This document shows positions 42,825-52,198 of a DNA stretch of 64,000 bases, one piece after another. The position numbers and the translations under genes are program-made. The first letter of the stretch is position 1. Each line of letters begins with the position of its first letter. This DNA comes from Nitrospira sp. (lineage in GTDB: Bacteria > Nitrospirota > Nitrospiria > Nitrospirales > Nitrospiraceae), in contig JBAOHZ010000009.1 of the NCBI GenBank assembly GCA_037045225.1, forward strand, positions 434,001-498,000, read 5' to 3'. The notes under the pieces are model-generated. The model saw only the letters and a program-made list of their open reading frames with translations. It was not told the origin of the DNA and searched no databases.

Positions 42825-45800
42825 GTGGCGAACAAACCTAATACATTCTCCGATGCGGTAATTGGGCTTGGCCAGGTCTTATCGATCCTCAAGGAGGTGG
42901 CTCGGAATTCGGGATCGGTCAAAGCCTTTGTCAACTTCTTGGGATGGAAGCTCCCGCCGGGGCTGGACGAGATCGGGCTGACCGGGATTGATCTGACCGA
43001 CTTTCTCGGAAAGCTGGGCGCTGTTCTGGAATCATCCGAAGCCGAACGGGACGATGAGCTGTTGATGGCGGCTCGCATCGCGGACCTTGCGAGGGCCATG
43101 GGCAGACTGGTCCAAGATATCCGCCGTTTCGCCGATGGTCTGCCGACCCGACTCGCCGCGCAAGGCGACTATGTGTCCAGGACCAACATCCATAAGGAAC
43201 TCCCCCGGCGAACCTTTGATTTATTGCTGACCGGCTATCTCTCGGGTGCCTCTCCGTTCGCCTCCTCCCTGCTCCATTTGATCAACGTATTTGAGTTCAA
43301 GCATTTCGACGCCGATGAGAGCCTGTTTCAGGTGGAGCACATTCGCGCCATCATTCATTACAATCATCTGCGAGCGCTGCTGTCCGATCCCCCTCGCTAT
43401 CTGCAAGAAACGTATGGGTGGGGCACTCCAGATTTTGCCGCTGTGGATCTGCTTAACCGAATCGGTTTGGTCCTTCGTGCGATCGGATCAACGGTTCGAT
43501 TCGAGCCCATGGACCGCCGTGCCGAAGAAATCCTGCTCGGCCGCGCGATTCCCGAGAGTGAAGCGGCTACGACCTTCCAGCTCTCCACCCGTCTCTATGA
43601 GCAGCTAGGCGACATCGGAGGGCTCATTGTTGGGCTGTCGGTATTCGGTGCAAGACAGACTTCACCGAATGCCGCCGACGGCGGGATCGGAGTGCTTCCG
43701 ATCATACGTGGACAGTTAAACGGAGAAATCCCCCTGCATACATTCGAGAACACGGTCGTTGAGATCTCTGCGGCTGCCAATGTCCTCAGACGAACAGCAA
43801 TAATCCTTCGGCCGAACAAGCCGTTGGAGGTCCACACCGCCCCCAGTTTGGGTAAGTCGGCGGACGGCCGTGTCATGTTGGCGATCCGTCATGGTCATCC
43901 CGACAGTACGCCCGTCTCGCTGGTCTCGTTTCCCGGTGGTGTTGATCTGACCGTCCGCCAGATATCGCTCAGGGGGGGCTACGACAAAACCTCGGAGACC
44001 GACTACGAGAGCTTTCTCGAACTCGCTCTGGTCGACGGCAACGTGACGATGTCATTGTCCGAGGCCGACGGATTTCTGGCTGGGACGATCGGTCGGGATC
44101 AAATAGATGCGTCTTTCGACCTCCTTCTCGGCTGGACAAGCCAACGAGGCATCTACTTCGAAGGCAGCGGCGGTTTAGATGTGACCTTGACGTTGAACAA
44201 GTGCGTAGGGCCGCTGCAGGTGCAGGCGCTGCGTTTGGGCTTTGATGTGCAGGGGGAGGGATTGGATGCGGAAGCCTCCGTAACCGGCACTATCACTGTT
44301 GGGCCTATAAGGGCCACGATCGATCGGCTGGGTGTGCTGGTGAACGTGTCCTTCGGCGGGGGCAATCTGGGTCTCTTCGGCCTGTCGCCGCGCTTCAAAC
44401 CGCCGACCGGCCTCGGCCTGGCGATTAGCGCAGCGGGGGTCACCGGGGGCGGCTTCCTGGGCTTCGATCCGCAACGGGCCGAATACAGCGGCATGCTGCA
44501 GCTGGAACTGGCCGAGACCATCGCCCTCAAGGCCATTGGATTGCTCACCACTCGGATGCCCGACGGCAGTCAGGGCTACTCGCTGGTGATTCTCTTGACC
44601 GCCGAAGGCTTCACGCCGATCCCCGTCGGCCTAGGCTTCACCCTCACCGGCATCGGGGGATTGGTGGCCCTGCATCGCACCGTCCGCACCGAGGTGCTGC
44701 GTGATGGGCTCAAGACCGGCACGCTCAATTCAATCCTGTTCCCCGTCGATCCGCTGCGGAACGCCCCGCAGATCTTTAGCGACCTGCGCCGCGTCTTCCC
44801 ACCGACCGCGGGCCGCCATGTGGTGGGGCCGATGGTGCAATTGCGTTGGGGGAGTCCGACCCTGCTCACCCTCGACCTGGCCCTGCTGGTCGAATTCCCC
44901 GCGCCGATTCGGGTGGTCGTCTTGGGCCGGCTGCAAGTCCTGTTGCCGAACCAGACCCATCCGCTCATTCAGATCCGCATGGATGCATTGGGCGTCTTGG
45001 ATCTCAGCGCCGAGACCGTCGCCTTGGATGCCACGCTCTATGACTCCCGCATTCTCCAGTTCACCCTGACCGGCGACATGGCCTTGCGCGCGGGCTGGGG
45101 GCGAGAGCCCCAGTTCGTGTTGGCCATCGGGGGCTTCCACCCGCGCTTTGCCCCGCCACCGGGATTGCCCGCGTTAAAGCGGCTGGCTCTCCAGCTGGCC
45201 GACGGAGACTCACTCCAATTACGCTGTCAGGCCTATCTGGCGGTCACCTCCAACACGGTCCAATTCGGCGCCCGCGTGGATCTGCATGCCGCAGGGGGTG
45301 GCTTTAGTTTTGACGGCCTGCTCGGCTTCGATGCGATTATCCAGTTGGCCCCCTTGGCCTTTGAGGTGGAGGTCGGCGCCGCGCTGGCCCTGCGCTATCA
45401 CGGTCGCCTGTTGATGGGCATCACGTTTCAGGGACGGCTGGCCGGTCCGACGCCCTGGCAGGTGGAGGGCAAGGCCAAGATCAAGTTCCTGTTCTTCTCG
45501 GTCTCGGTGTCCTTCTCGCGGACGTTCGGCAGCAAGACGGCACCTCCGCTGCCGGCGGCGGTGGATGTGGTGGACCTAATCGCCGCCGCCCTGGCCGACC
45601 AGCGCAATTGGAGCGGAGCCGTCCCACGCAGCAGCGCCTCGGTGGTGACGCTCCGCGAGACAGCCCCCCTGGCCAGTGGTCTCCGCGTGCATCCCTGGGC
45701 GGAACTGACGCTACGGGAGCGGATCGCGCCGCTGAACCGACAGATCACAAAGCTCGGGACCGCGCCACTCGTGGGCGGGCCAACGACGGTGACGGTCTCG

Positions 45801-46154
45801 GTGACCGATCGCGCCGGGGCGCAAGCCTGGCGGACCACGCCGGTCCACGAGCCCTTCGCCCGGGCGCAGTTCGAAGACCTGCGCGAGGACGAGCAGTTGG
45901 CGCAACCGGCGTTTGTGCCGTTACAGGGCGGCCTCACGGTAGCGGCCGACGATCTGGCGGTGGATGACGACGCCGGTCTGGCGGCGCCGATTGCCTATGA
46001 GACGTTGGTGCTGGATCCCACGCGACCGCCGGAGCGGCCGAAACCGGGGTATGTGCTCTCGGCGGCGGTGTTGGCCCGCGTCGCCCCCTTCGGCGCCGCC
46101 GGCCAGGCCCCGGCACGGAAACGGCGGCGAGGGAACACCGTCGCGGTCGCATAA
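42825..46154 (+). CDS. DUF6603-type giant protein, copy A
   Basis: The 1109-residue protein starts with GTG at the base after the PLD stop, with GGAG eight bases before it. Residues 1 to about 520 are specific to this copy (for example LETYGWGTPDFAAVDLLNR). Residues 524-1109 match the DUF6603 family and are almost identical to copy B. This part alternates hydrophobic and polar residues over long stretches (IGGFHPRFAPPPGLPALKRL, VVLGRLQVLLPNQTHPLIQI), the pattern of an extended beta-strand protein. The last 20 residues are basic (ARKRRRGNTV). No signal peptide or membrane helix. Function unknown. Confidence 0.75.
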   Translation: MANKPNTFSDAVIGLGQVLSILKEVARNSGSVKAFVNFLGWKLPPGLDEIGLTGIDLTDFLGKLGAVLESSEAERDDELLMAARIADLARAMGRLVQDIRRFADGLPTRLAAQGDYVSRTNIHKELPRRTFDLLLTGYLSGASPFASSLLHLINVFEFKHFDADESLFQVEHIRAIIHYNHLRALLSDPPRYLQETYGWGTPDFAAVDLLNRIGLVLRAIGSTVRFEPMDRRAEEILLGRAIPESEAATTFQLSTRLYEQLGDIGGLIVGLSVFGARQTSPNAADGGIGVLPIIRGQLNGEIPLHTFENTVVEISAAANVLRRTAIILRPNKPLEVHTAPSLGKSADGRVMLAIRHGHPDSTPVSLVSFPGGVDLTVRQISLRGGYDKTSETDYESFLELALVDGNVTMSLSEADGFLAGTIGRDQIDASFDLLLGWTSQRGIYFEGSGGLDVTLTLNKCVGPLQVQALRLGFDVQGEGLDAEASVTGTITVGPIRATIDRLGVLVNVSFGGGNLGLFGLSPRFKPPTGLGLAISAAGVTGGGFLGFDPQRAEYSGMLQLELAETIALKAIGLLTTRMPDGSQGYSLVILLTAEGFTPIPVGLGFTLTGIGGLVALHRTVRTEVLRDGLKTGTLNSILFPVDPLRNAPQIFSDLRRVFPPTAGRHVVGPMVQLRWGSPTLLTLDLALLVEFPAPIRVVVLGRLQVLLPNQTHPLIQIRMDALGVLDLSAETVALDATLYDSRILQFTLTGDMALRAGWGREPQFVLAIGGFHPRFAPPPGLPALKRLALQLADGDSLQLRCQAYLAVTSNTVQFGARVDLHAAGGGFSFDGLLGFDAIIQLAPLAFEVEVGAALALRYHGRLLMGITFQGRLAGPTPWQVEGKAKIKFLFFSVSVSFSRTFGSKTAPPLPAAVDVVDLIAAALADQRNWSGAVPRSSASVVTLRETAPLASGLRVHPWAELTLRERIAPLNRQITKLGTAPLVGGPTTVTVSVTDRAGAQAWRTTPVHEPFARAQFEDLREDEQLAQPAFVPLQGGLTVAADDLAVDDDAGLAAPIAYETLVLDPTRPPERPKPGYVLSAAVLARVAPFGAAGQAPARKRRRGNTVAVA
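44394..46141 (+). repeat. 1.75-kb direct repeat, copy A (3' half of DUF6603A)
   Basis: These 1748 bases align with 50418-52165 without a gap at a constant offset of 6024 bases. I count about 16 amino-acid substitutions over about 585 residues, with mostly synonymous DNA differences. The left edge is sharp: upstream of FKPP the two genes have little in common. The right edge is the last ten codons. Confidence 0.9.
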
Positions 46155-46155
46155 T

Positions 46156-46176
46156 ATGGAATCGTGCAGATTCCAT
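46156..46176 (+). terminator. Hairpin after DUF6603A
   Basis: ATGGAATC-GTGCA-GATTCCAT is a perfect eight-base-pair stem two bases after the DUF6603A stop codon. No T-run follows, so any terminator would be weak or Rho-dependent. It separates the first two genes of the cluster from the following six. Confidence 0.4.
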
Positions 46177-46185
46177 CATCGCAAT

Positions 46186-46197
46186 ACACGTATTTTC
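46186..46197 (+). promoter_or_regulatory. AATACACGTATT motif upstream of the metallopeptidase gene
   Basis: Second occurrence of the 12-base motif also found at 40618-40629. It lies 14 bases before the -35 element described next, where a regulator could act. Confidence 0.25.
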
Positions 46198-46210
46198 CAC
46201 GGAGACGAAT

Positions 46211-46239
46211 TTGACAGTTTTTCACGAGCGGAGTACTTT
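46211..46239 (+). promoter_or_regulatory. Probable sigma-70 promoter of the second transcription unit
   Basis: TTGACA (46211-46216) is followed after exactly 17 bases by TACTTT (46234-46239), a consensus -35 with an acceptable -10. It would start transcription about 100 bases before the metallopeptidase ATG. Nothing else is seen in this 193-base gap. Confidence 0.5.
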
Positions 46240-46347
46240 CGGCTCTTCCTGCAGGAACGGTTGTGACCCTGTGTAGCCAGGCAACACGAGGCTAGGTGTT
46301 TCATCCATCCGGCAGCACGAATATCGCCACAGACGGTCTACGCCACC

Positions 46348-48927
46348 ATGCCGATAACCGGGATCAGATGGAAAAACAATCGGGAGTACGACATCCACCT
46401 CCTGCGCGGCAGAACCTTGCCGGCACTACTCAATACAGTCGATATCGAACTTCCTGACGGTACGACGCAAGACGCCGCGGCTTACCTGGCTGCCAATGCG
46501 GACGTGACGATCAACTTTCAACCCTCATTCAGAAATGTGCTCGACCTCACCGTGACGCCGCCGGCCTGCTCCGGATTCGGTATCACGATCAATAATGACA
46601 ACGGGGAAATCCAAGTGCCTGCGCCTCCCGGCCCGGTCACGACCATTCATAATTTCCTCCTTCACGCCACGGCGCAGGATTCGAGCGACGGTAAGGAATA
46701 CCGCATCAGCATCCGGATTCATCTTCATAACCGCGTGACCTCCGCCTGGCTCACGCCGCCGATCCTGACCTTGCGGCCGGACGGTTCACCTTTGCCGCAA
46801 ACCACGTTCAGACGATTCAGTGTGCGCGCGCAGTTCGATGACAATACCGTCGGCGACCTGAGCAATCATCAGGGGCTGACGTGGAGCCCCCTGGCCAACG
46901 TGGAACCATCAGGCCGGTTAATCATTTCGGTTGGGAATGGCCCGAGCGACCCAGCCGTGGAGATCACGGCAACACTTCCGGCAGATCTGCGGGATCCCGG
47001 CAACCCCACGCCACCAGAGATCAGGGCGAGCGCTCATATTCGCTTCGCATCTGACTGGGCTGTGGAACCCACCATTCGAACCGAGATCGTGCAAATCCAG
47101 GACACCTGGCCCGGGACGATCAATCCCGAACTCGTCCCCAATTTCCTCTTCCTGTGCGACGGCTACACCACCGACGACAAACCGCAATTCGAATCTCAAA
47201 TCAGGAGCCTGTTAGGCCTGATGAAGAAAAGCCGCCTGACACGCCCTTTCGACCTCCTCTCCACGTCGATGAATTATTTTCAGGCCTTCGTGCCTTCAAG
47301 CCACCATGGCATTTCGGTGCTCTGTGAAGTCTATCCTTCGCAACGGAACAACGGGGACGTGCGGACCAATGCCGACGACACCGTGGACCTCTACTGCGTG
47401 CCCGATCCAGAGGATCCATCGGCAGGAAAACCCTGGGAACTCAACAATCTCCTCTTCAGACTCGGCCTGCCCGTTCCTGGCCAAGGGCTCGATCGGCCGA
47501 TCAAGGAAATCCGCGACTATTGGGATAGCATCCTCGACGACGTGCCGCATGACAGGATTTCCAATAAGACCGTCCGACATTGGCAAAAGTTGGCGAGACG
47601 GACATTTTTCGAGGAAACCGATTCGACCTTCGGACTGGCCTACGGAGACTATCCCAACCTGTCGGACGGCAGCGATACGGAATTGGTGGGATTTCATCCA
47701 CGACGGATGTCACGCATACGGGTGGATCCGATTTTGAACCGCCTGCGCGACGGCCACGGCAATCCGATCGGTCAACTGTGGGCCGAACGTTCGGACGGCA
47801 CACTCCCCAACAACTACCCACTGATCTTCCTTTTCTCTTCGCTCAAATGGGATCGAGGGGTGAACTACGGCCGCGGGTACATCGCCATGAACGTCGAAGA
47901 GCGATACGAAATCCCGGCCAGACCTGTCTCGGGCAAACCGACCTATCGCATCGATCTCACCGGCCGCATCACCAAGAATATCTCCCACGGACGTCTGATC
48001 CGCGGTTGTCACGAGGTGGCGCATTCGTTCGGCCTGGGCGACGAGTACAGCGAAAATAGAAAGGGGACGTTGCCGCAGAGCATCCAGATCGATCAGAAAT
48101 ACGGCAACCTCCAAAAACACAGCGACCTTATCGACGTGTTCAAGGACATCGACGGCGACCTCATCAAATGGCGCTGGCATCGCATCCGCAAAGCCACCGT
48201 CGTCATGGGCCCCATCGACCGAGCCACGCCAGGCGTCTTCCGCATTCCGATCCCCTTGGGTCAAAGCCTACAATTCAAGCAGGGCGATACGGTGCTCTTG
48301 CGCGCTCGACGATACCCCAATCCACTCCCGCGCAATCCGGATGTCAGCGAACAGTTACAGATCGTCGGCTTGGCGGACCCGGGAGGGGTAGCTGACCTCT
48401 CGAAGCCGGAAGGCCCGGACAATCCCCTGGGCGCCGCCATCCTGGTCTCCCCCAAAGCGGGCCACTCGTTTACTGCAACCGACGCAGGAAGGTTCGATGT
48501 AGGTTGCGTACTCTACCTACCCGTTGAAGCCAGCGAATCAGCCCGCTCCGAGGACTACCCTTTCGCCGAACTGATCGCCCTGGACGTCAGAGACCACATC
48601 ACGAACCGCGGCTGCGCACTCAACCAGGACCCCGATAGCAACCAAATCTGCGTGCCGGACGAGAACGACATTCAAAAGCCCAAGAAACTGGATATCGATT
48701 TTCCCTGCTGCTTCAAACATAAGAACCGGATCGTCGGCTTGTTTACCGGCGGAAAAACATACCATTGCGGGATCTATCACCCCACGGGCAACTGCATCAT
48801 GCGCAACTCGGACAGTGACGGGAAGGAGTTCTGCCCCGTGTGCCGATACCTGCTGGTCGATATCATCGATCCGCACAAACATTTCTCCATCGATCTGGAT
48901 TACGGCGAGATCTATCCGCAGAAATGA
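46348..48927 (+). CDS. M64-like zinc metallopeptidase
   Basis: The 859-residue protein has the zincin motif HEVAHSFGLGDEY (H555, E556, H559, D565 as the third ligand), as in IgA-peptidase M64 enzymes, and the upstream FLFLCDGYTTDDKPQFE that opens the M64 fold. The C-terminal CIMRNSDSDGKEFCPVCRYL fits the M64 cysteine loop. Residues 1 to about 250 look like beta-sandwich domains (WLTPPILTLRPDGSPLPQTT). There is no signal peptide, whereas typical M64 proteins are secreted. The stop overlaps the start of DUF6603B (ATGA), so the two are coupled. Targets unknown. Confidence 0.85.
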   Translation: MPITGIRWKNNREYDIHLLRGRTLPALLNTVDIELPDGTTQDAAAYLAANADVTINFQPSFRNVLDLTVTPPACSGFGITINNDNGEIQVPAPPGPVTTIHNFLLHATAQDSSDGKEYRISIRIHLHNRVTSAWLTPPILTLRPDGSPLPQTTFRRFSVRAQFDDNTVGDLSNHQGLTWSPLANVEPSGRLIISVGNGPSDPAVEITATLPADLRDPGNPTPPEIRASAHIRFASDWAVEPTIRTEIVQIQDTWPGTINPELVPNFLFLCDGYTTDDKPQFESQIRSLLGLMKKSRLTRPFDLLSTSMNYFQAFVPSSHHGISVLCEVYPSQRNNGDVRTNADDTVDLYCVPDPEDPSAGKPWELNNLLFRLGLPVPGQGLDRPIKEIRDYWDSILDDVPHDRISNKTVRHWQKLARRTFFEETDSTFGLAYGDYPNLSDGSDTELVGFHPRRMSRIRVDPILNRLRDGHGNPIGQLWAERSDGTLPNNYPLIFLFSSLKWDRGVNYGRGYIAMNVEERYEIPARPVSGKPTYRIDLTGRITKNISHGRLIRGCHEVAHSFGLGDEYSENRKGTLPQSIQIDQKYGNLQKHSDLIDVFKDIDGDLIKWRWHRIRKATVVMGPIDRATPGVFRIPIPLGQSLQFKQGDTVLLRARRYPNPLPRNPDVSEQLQIVGLADPGGVADLSKPEGPDNPLGAAILVSPKAGHSFTATDAGRFDVGCVLYLPVEASESARSEDYPFAELIALDVRDHITNRGCALNQDPDSNQICVPDENDIQKPKKLDIDFPCCFKHKNRIVGLFTGGKTYHCGIYHPTGNCIMRNSDSDGKEFCPVCRYLLVDIIDPHKHFSIDLDYGEIYPQK

Positions 48928-51900
48928 GCACCACGGCCGGCACATTCGAACAGGTCGCGCGCGCCATGATCGAGGCTTCGGCGCCGTTGCGTCGCGCGTT
49001 GGGGAGTACCGACGCGTTCCGATCCTTCATGCTGCGCCTCGGCTGGGAAACCACTTCCGTCCCTCCGGCCTATACGCAATTGGGGACTGCCATTGCCGAA
49101 GCCATGCAGGCGGTAGAAGCCCTGCGAGATGATCCGACTGAGAGCGAGATTCTGGTTCTACTCGGGAAAGCCAAAGCCAGCTATCTCGCAATCAATCGAA
49201 TCGATCAGGCGCCACCGGACGTGGATGCGAGCGCGTTTCTGAGCCAGATCGGTGAGCGGTTATTTGAGGTCCTGCTGACGGACTACCTCGCCGCTCATCA
49301 ACCGGCACTCTTCAATTGGCTCTCGATCCTCAATGTCATCGAAACGGAGAGCATCCCGCCCACGGCCCATCAGCGCGGCCATATACGCACGCACTTTCAT
49401 TGGCACAATATTCCGAAGATCATTCGCGATCCATTGTCTCTCCCGCACACGGTGTACGGATGGGGCACGCAGGACTTGAAGTTTCCATTGCTGCTCCAAC
49501 ACCTCAGCGAACTGTGCTTCGCATTCGGTTTTCCCGTGTTCATCGGCAAGGCAGAAGAATCCTTGGCCAACGGTTACTCAGACGAGGACGAAGAACTCGA
49601 TGAGGATTCACAGTGGCTCAAGATCCCGTTCTATTACATTACGATCGCCGACCGGGAACTCGAAGCCGCCATCAGCATCGTGGAACTGAAAGGCAAGGGC
49701 TCCACCTTGCCCGGCCTTGCCATCCAACCTCACATCCCCAATGAGTTCCCGCTTACCCTGCGCCTGGCGTCGACCATCGATTTGCGGGTGCGCGCGGGCA
49801 CCAATGCCGCCTCCCAACTCGGCATCGTGCTCCGCCCCGGCGACGCGTCGATCAAGTACCCCTTCCAACCGGGAACGACGCCCCCCTCAGCCGGCATCGG
49901 CATCGGGTTCGATTTCAAACCAGCTACGCCGACCTTGCTGCTCGGTTCACCAAAGGGCACGCGCCTTGAATTCCAAGGCGGGTCGGTCGACCTCGGGGCC
50001 TCCTCCGTCGACAACGATCTGGATATTCAGTTAGCGGCTCAACTCAAGGGGCTCACGCTCGTCCTTCAGCCGGGTGAGGCCGATTCATTCCTGCACAACC
50101 TGCTCGGCGACAGCGAACGCCGCATCACGATCCCGCTCGGCGTTGAATGGTCTCGACGCAACGGCGTGCACTTCGCCGGGAGCGAGGCCTTCGAGACGTT
50201 CCTGCCTGCGAATCTCTCGATCGGCCCCGTCACGGTCAAAGGTATTGCGCTGCAACTCTTCGCGCCAACCGACCATTCCGCGGATCTGACCCTGGCAGTC
50301 GGGGTACAGATCTCCGGGAAACTCGGCCCGGTATCGTTTGCTGTGGAAGGAATGGGATTCCGCCTGCAAACGACCTTTGCTCAAGGTAATGTCGGTCCGT
50401 TCGATCTTGCCCTCGGCTTCAAACCGCCGGCGGGCCTCGGCCTGGCGATTAGCGCGGCGGGGGTGACCGGCGGCGGCTTCCTGGGGTTCGATCCCCAACG
50501 GGCCGAATACAGCGGCATGCTGCAGCTGGAGCTGGCCGAGACCATCGCCCTCAAGGCCATTGGATTGCTCACCACTCGGATGCCCGACGGCAGTAAGGGC
50601 TACTCGCTCATTGTCATCTTGACCGCCGAAGGCTTCACGCCGATCCCCGTCGGCCTAGGCTTCACCCTCACCGGCATCGGTGGATTGGTGGCCCTGCATC
50701 GCACCGTCCGCACCGAGGTGCTGCGTGATGGGCTCAAGACCGGCACGCTCAATTCAATCCTGTTCCCGGTCGATCCGCTGCGGAATGCCCCGCAGATCTT
50801 CAGCGACCTGCGCCGCGTCTTCCCACCGACCGCGGGCCGCCATGTGGTGGGGCCGATGGTGCAACTACGCTGGGGGAGTCCGACCCTGCTCACCCTCGAC
50901 CTGGCCCTGCTGGTCGAATTCCCCGCGCCGATTCGGGTGGTCGTCTTGGGCCGGCTGCAAGTCCTGTTGCCGAACCAGACCCATCCGCTCATTCAGATCC
51001 GGATGGATGCGTTGGGTGTCTTGGATCTCAGCGCCGAGACCGTCGCGTTGGATGCCACGCTCTATGACTCCCGCATTCTCCAGTTCACCCTGACGGGCGA
51101 CATGGCCTTGCGCGCCGGCTGGGGGCGAGAGCCCCAGTTCGTGTTGGCCATCGGCGGCTTCCACCCGCGCTTTGCCCCGCCGCCAGGATTGCCCGCGTTA
51201 AAGCGGCTGGCCCTGCAGCTGGCCGACGGAGACTCACTCCAATTACGCTGTCAGGCCTACCTGGCGGTCACGTCGAATACCGTCCAGTTCGGCGCCCGCG
51301 TGGATCTGCATGCGGCGGGAGGTGGCTTTAGTTTTGACGGCCTGCTCGGCTTCGATGCGATTATCCAGTTGGCCCCCTTGGCCTTTGAGGTGGAGGTCGG
51401 CGCCGCGCTGGCCCTGCGCTATCACGGCCGCCTATTGATGGGCATCACGTTTCAGGGACGGCTGGCCGGTCCGACGCCCTGGCAGGTGGAGGGCAAGGCC
51501 AAGATCAAGTTCCTGTTCTTCTCGGTCTCAGTGTCCTTCTCGCGGACGTTCGGCAGCAAGACGGCGCCTCCGCTGCCGGCGGCGGTGGATGTGGTGGACC
51601 TAATCGCCGCCGCCCTGGCCGACCAGCGCAATTGGAGCGGAGCCGTCCCACGCAGCAGCGCCCCGGTGGTGACACTCCGCGAGACGGCCCCCCCGACCAG
51701 TGGTCTCCGCGTGCATCCCTGGGCGGAACTGACGCTGCGGGAGCGGATCGCGCCGCTCAACCGGCACATCACGAAGCTCGGGACGGCGCCACTCGTGGGC
51801 GGGCCGACGACGGTGACGGTCTCGGTGACCGATCGCGCCGGGGCCTCACCCTGGCGGACCACGCCGGTCCACGAGCCCTTCGCGCGGGCGCAGTTCGAAG

Positions 51901-52178
51901 ACCTGCGCGAGGACGAGCAGTTGGCGCAACCGGCGTTTGTGCCGTTACAGGGCGGCCTCACGGTGGCGGCCGACGATTTGGCGGTGGATGACGAAGCCGG
52001 TCTGGCGGCGCCGATTGCCTATGAGACGTTGGTGCTGGATCCCACGCGACCGCCGGAGCGACCGAAACCGGGATATGTACTCTCAGCGGCGGTGTTGGTC
52101 CGCGTCGCGCCCTTCGGCGCCGCCGGCCAGGCCCCGGCGCGGAAACGGCGGCGAGGGAACACCGTTGTCACGATGTAA
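48924..52178 (+). CDS. DUF6603-type giant protein, copy B
   Basis: The 1084-residue protein starts at an ATG that overlaps the peptidase stop (ATGA). Residues 1 to about 498 are specific, although they share local features with copy A at similar places (FEVLLTDYLAAHQPALFNWL against FDLLLTGYLSGASPFASSLL, and TVYGWGTQDLKFPL against TYGWGTPDFAAV). Residues 499-1084 are about 97% identical to copy A. There is an acidic run near 215 (SDEDEELDEDSQW). No signal peptide. Like copy A, the protein is probably an elongated beta-rich structure of unknown function. Confidence 0.75.
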   Translation: MSTTAGTFEQVARAMIEASAPLRRALGSTDAFRSFMLRLGWETTSVPPAYTQLGTAIAEAMQAVEALRDDPTESEILVLLGKAKASYLAINRIDQAPPDVDASAFLSQIGERLFEVLLTDYLAAHQPALFNWLSILNVIETESIPPTAHQRGHIRTHFHWHNIPKIIRDPLSLPHTVYGWGTQDLKFPLLLQHLSELCFAFGFPVFIGKAEESLANGYSDEDEELDEDSQWLKIPFYYITIADRELEAAISIVELKGKGSTLPGLAIQPHIPNEFPLTLRLASTIDLRVRAGTNAASQLGIVLRPGDASIKYPFQPGTTPPSAGIGIGFDFKPATPTLLLGSPKGTRLEFQGGSVDLGASSVDNDLDIQLAAQLKGLTLVLQPGEADSFLHNLLGDSERRITIPLGVEWSRRNGVHFAGSEAFETFLPANLSIGPVTVKGIALQLFAPTDHSADLTLAVGVQISGKLGPVSFAVEGMGFRLQTTFAQGNVGPFDLALGFKPPAGLGLAISAAGVTGGGFLGFDPQRAEYSGMLQLELAETIALKAIGLLTTRMPDGSKGYSLIVILTAEGFTPIPVGLGFTLTGIGGLVALHRTVRTEVLRDGLKTGTLNSILFPVDPLRNAPQIFSDLRRVFPPTAGRHVVGPMVQLRWGSPTLLTLDLALLVEFPAPIRVVVLGRLQVLLPNQTHPLIQIRMDALGVLDLSAETVALDATLYDSRILQFTLTGDMALRAGWGREPQFVLAIGGFHPRFAPPPGLPALKRLALQLADGDSLQLRCQAYLAVTSNTVQFGARVDLHAAGGGFSFDGLLGFDAIIQLAPLAFEVEVGAALALRYHGRLLMGITFQGRLAGPTPWQVEGKAKIKFLFFSVSVSFSRTFGSKTAPPLPAAVDVVDLIAAALADQRNWSGAVPRSSAPVVTLRETAPPTSGLRVHPWAELTLRERIAPLNRHITKLGTAPLVGGPTTVTVSVTDRAGASPWRTTPVHEPFARAQFEDLREDEQLAQPAFVPLQGGLTVAADDLAVDDEAGLAAPIAYETLVLDPTRPPERPKPGYVLSAAVLVRVAPFGAAGQAPARKRRRGNTVVTM
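50418..52165 (+). repeat. 1.75-kb direct repeat, copy B (3' half of DUF6603B)
   Basis: Partner of 44394-46141, in the same orientation, 6024 bases apart. Recombination between the two copies would delete the metallopeptidase gene and leave one chimeric DUF6603 gene; this suggests that they are kept similar by gene conversion or that the duplication is recent. Confidence 0.9.
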
Positions 52179-52198
52179 TTCAACCGGAATGACACACC

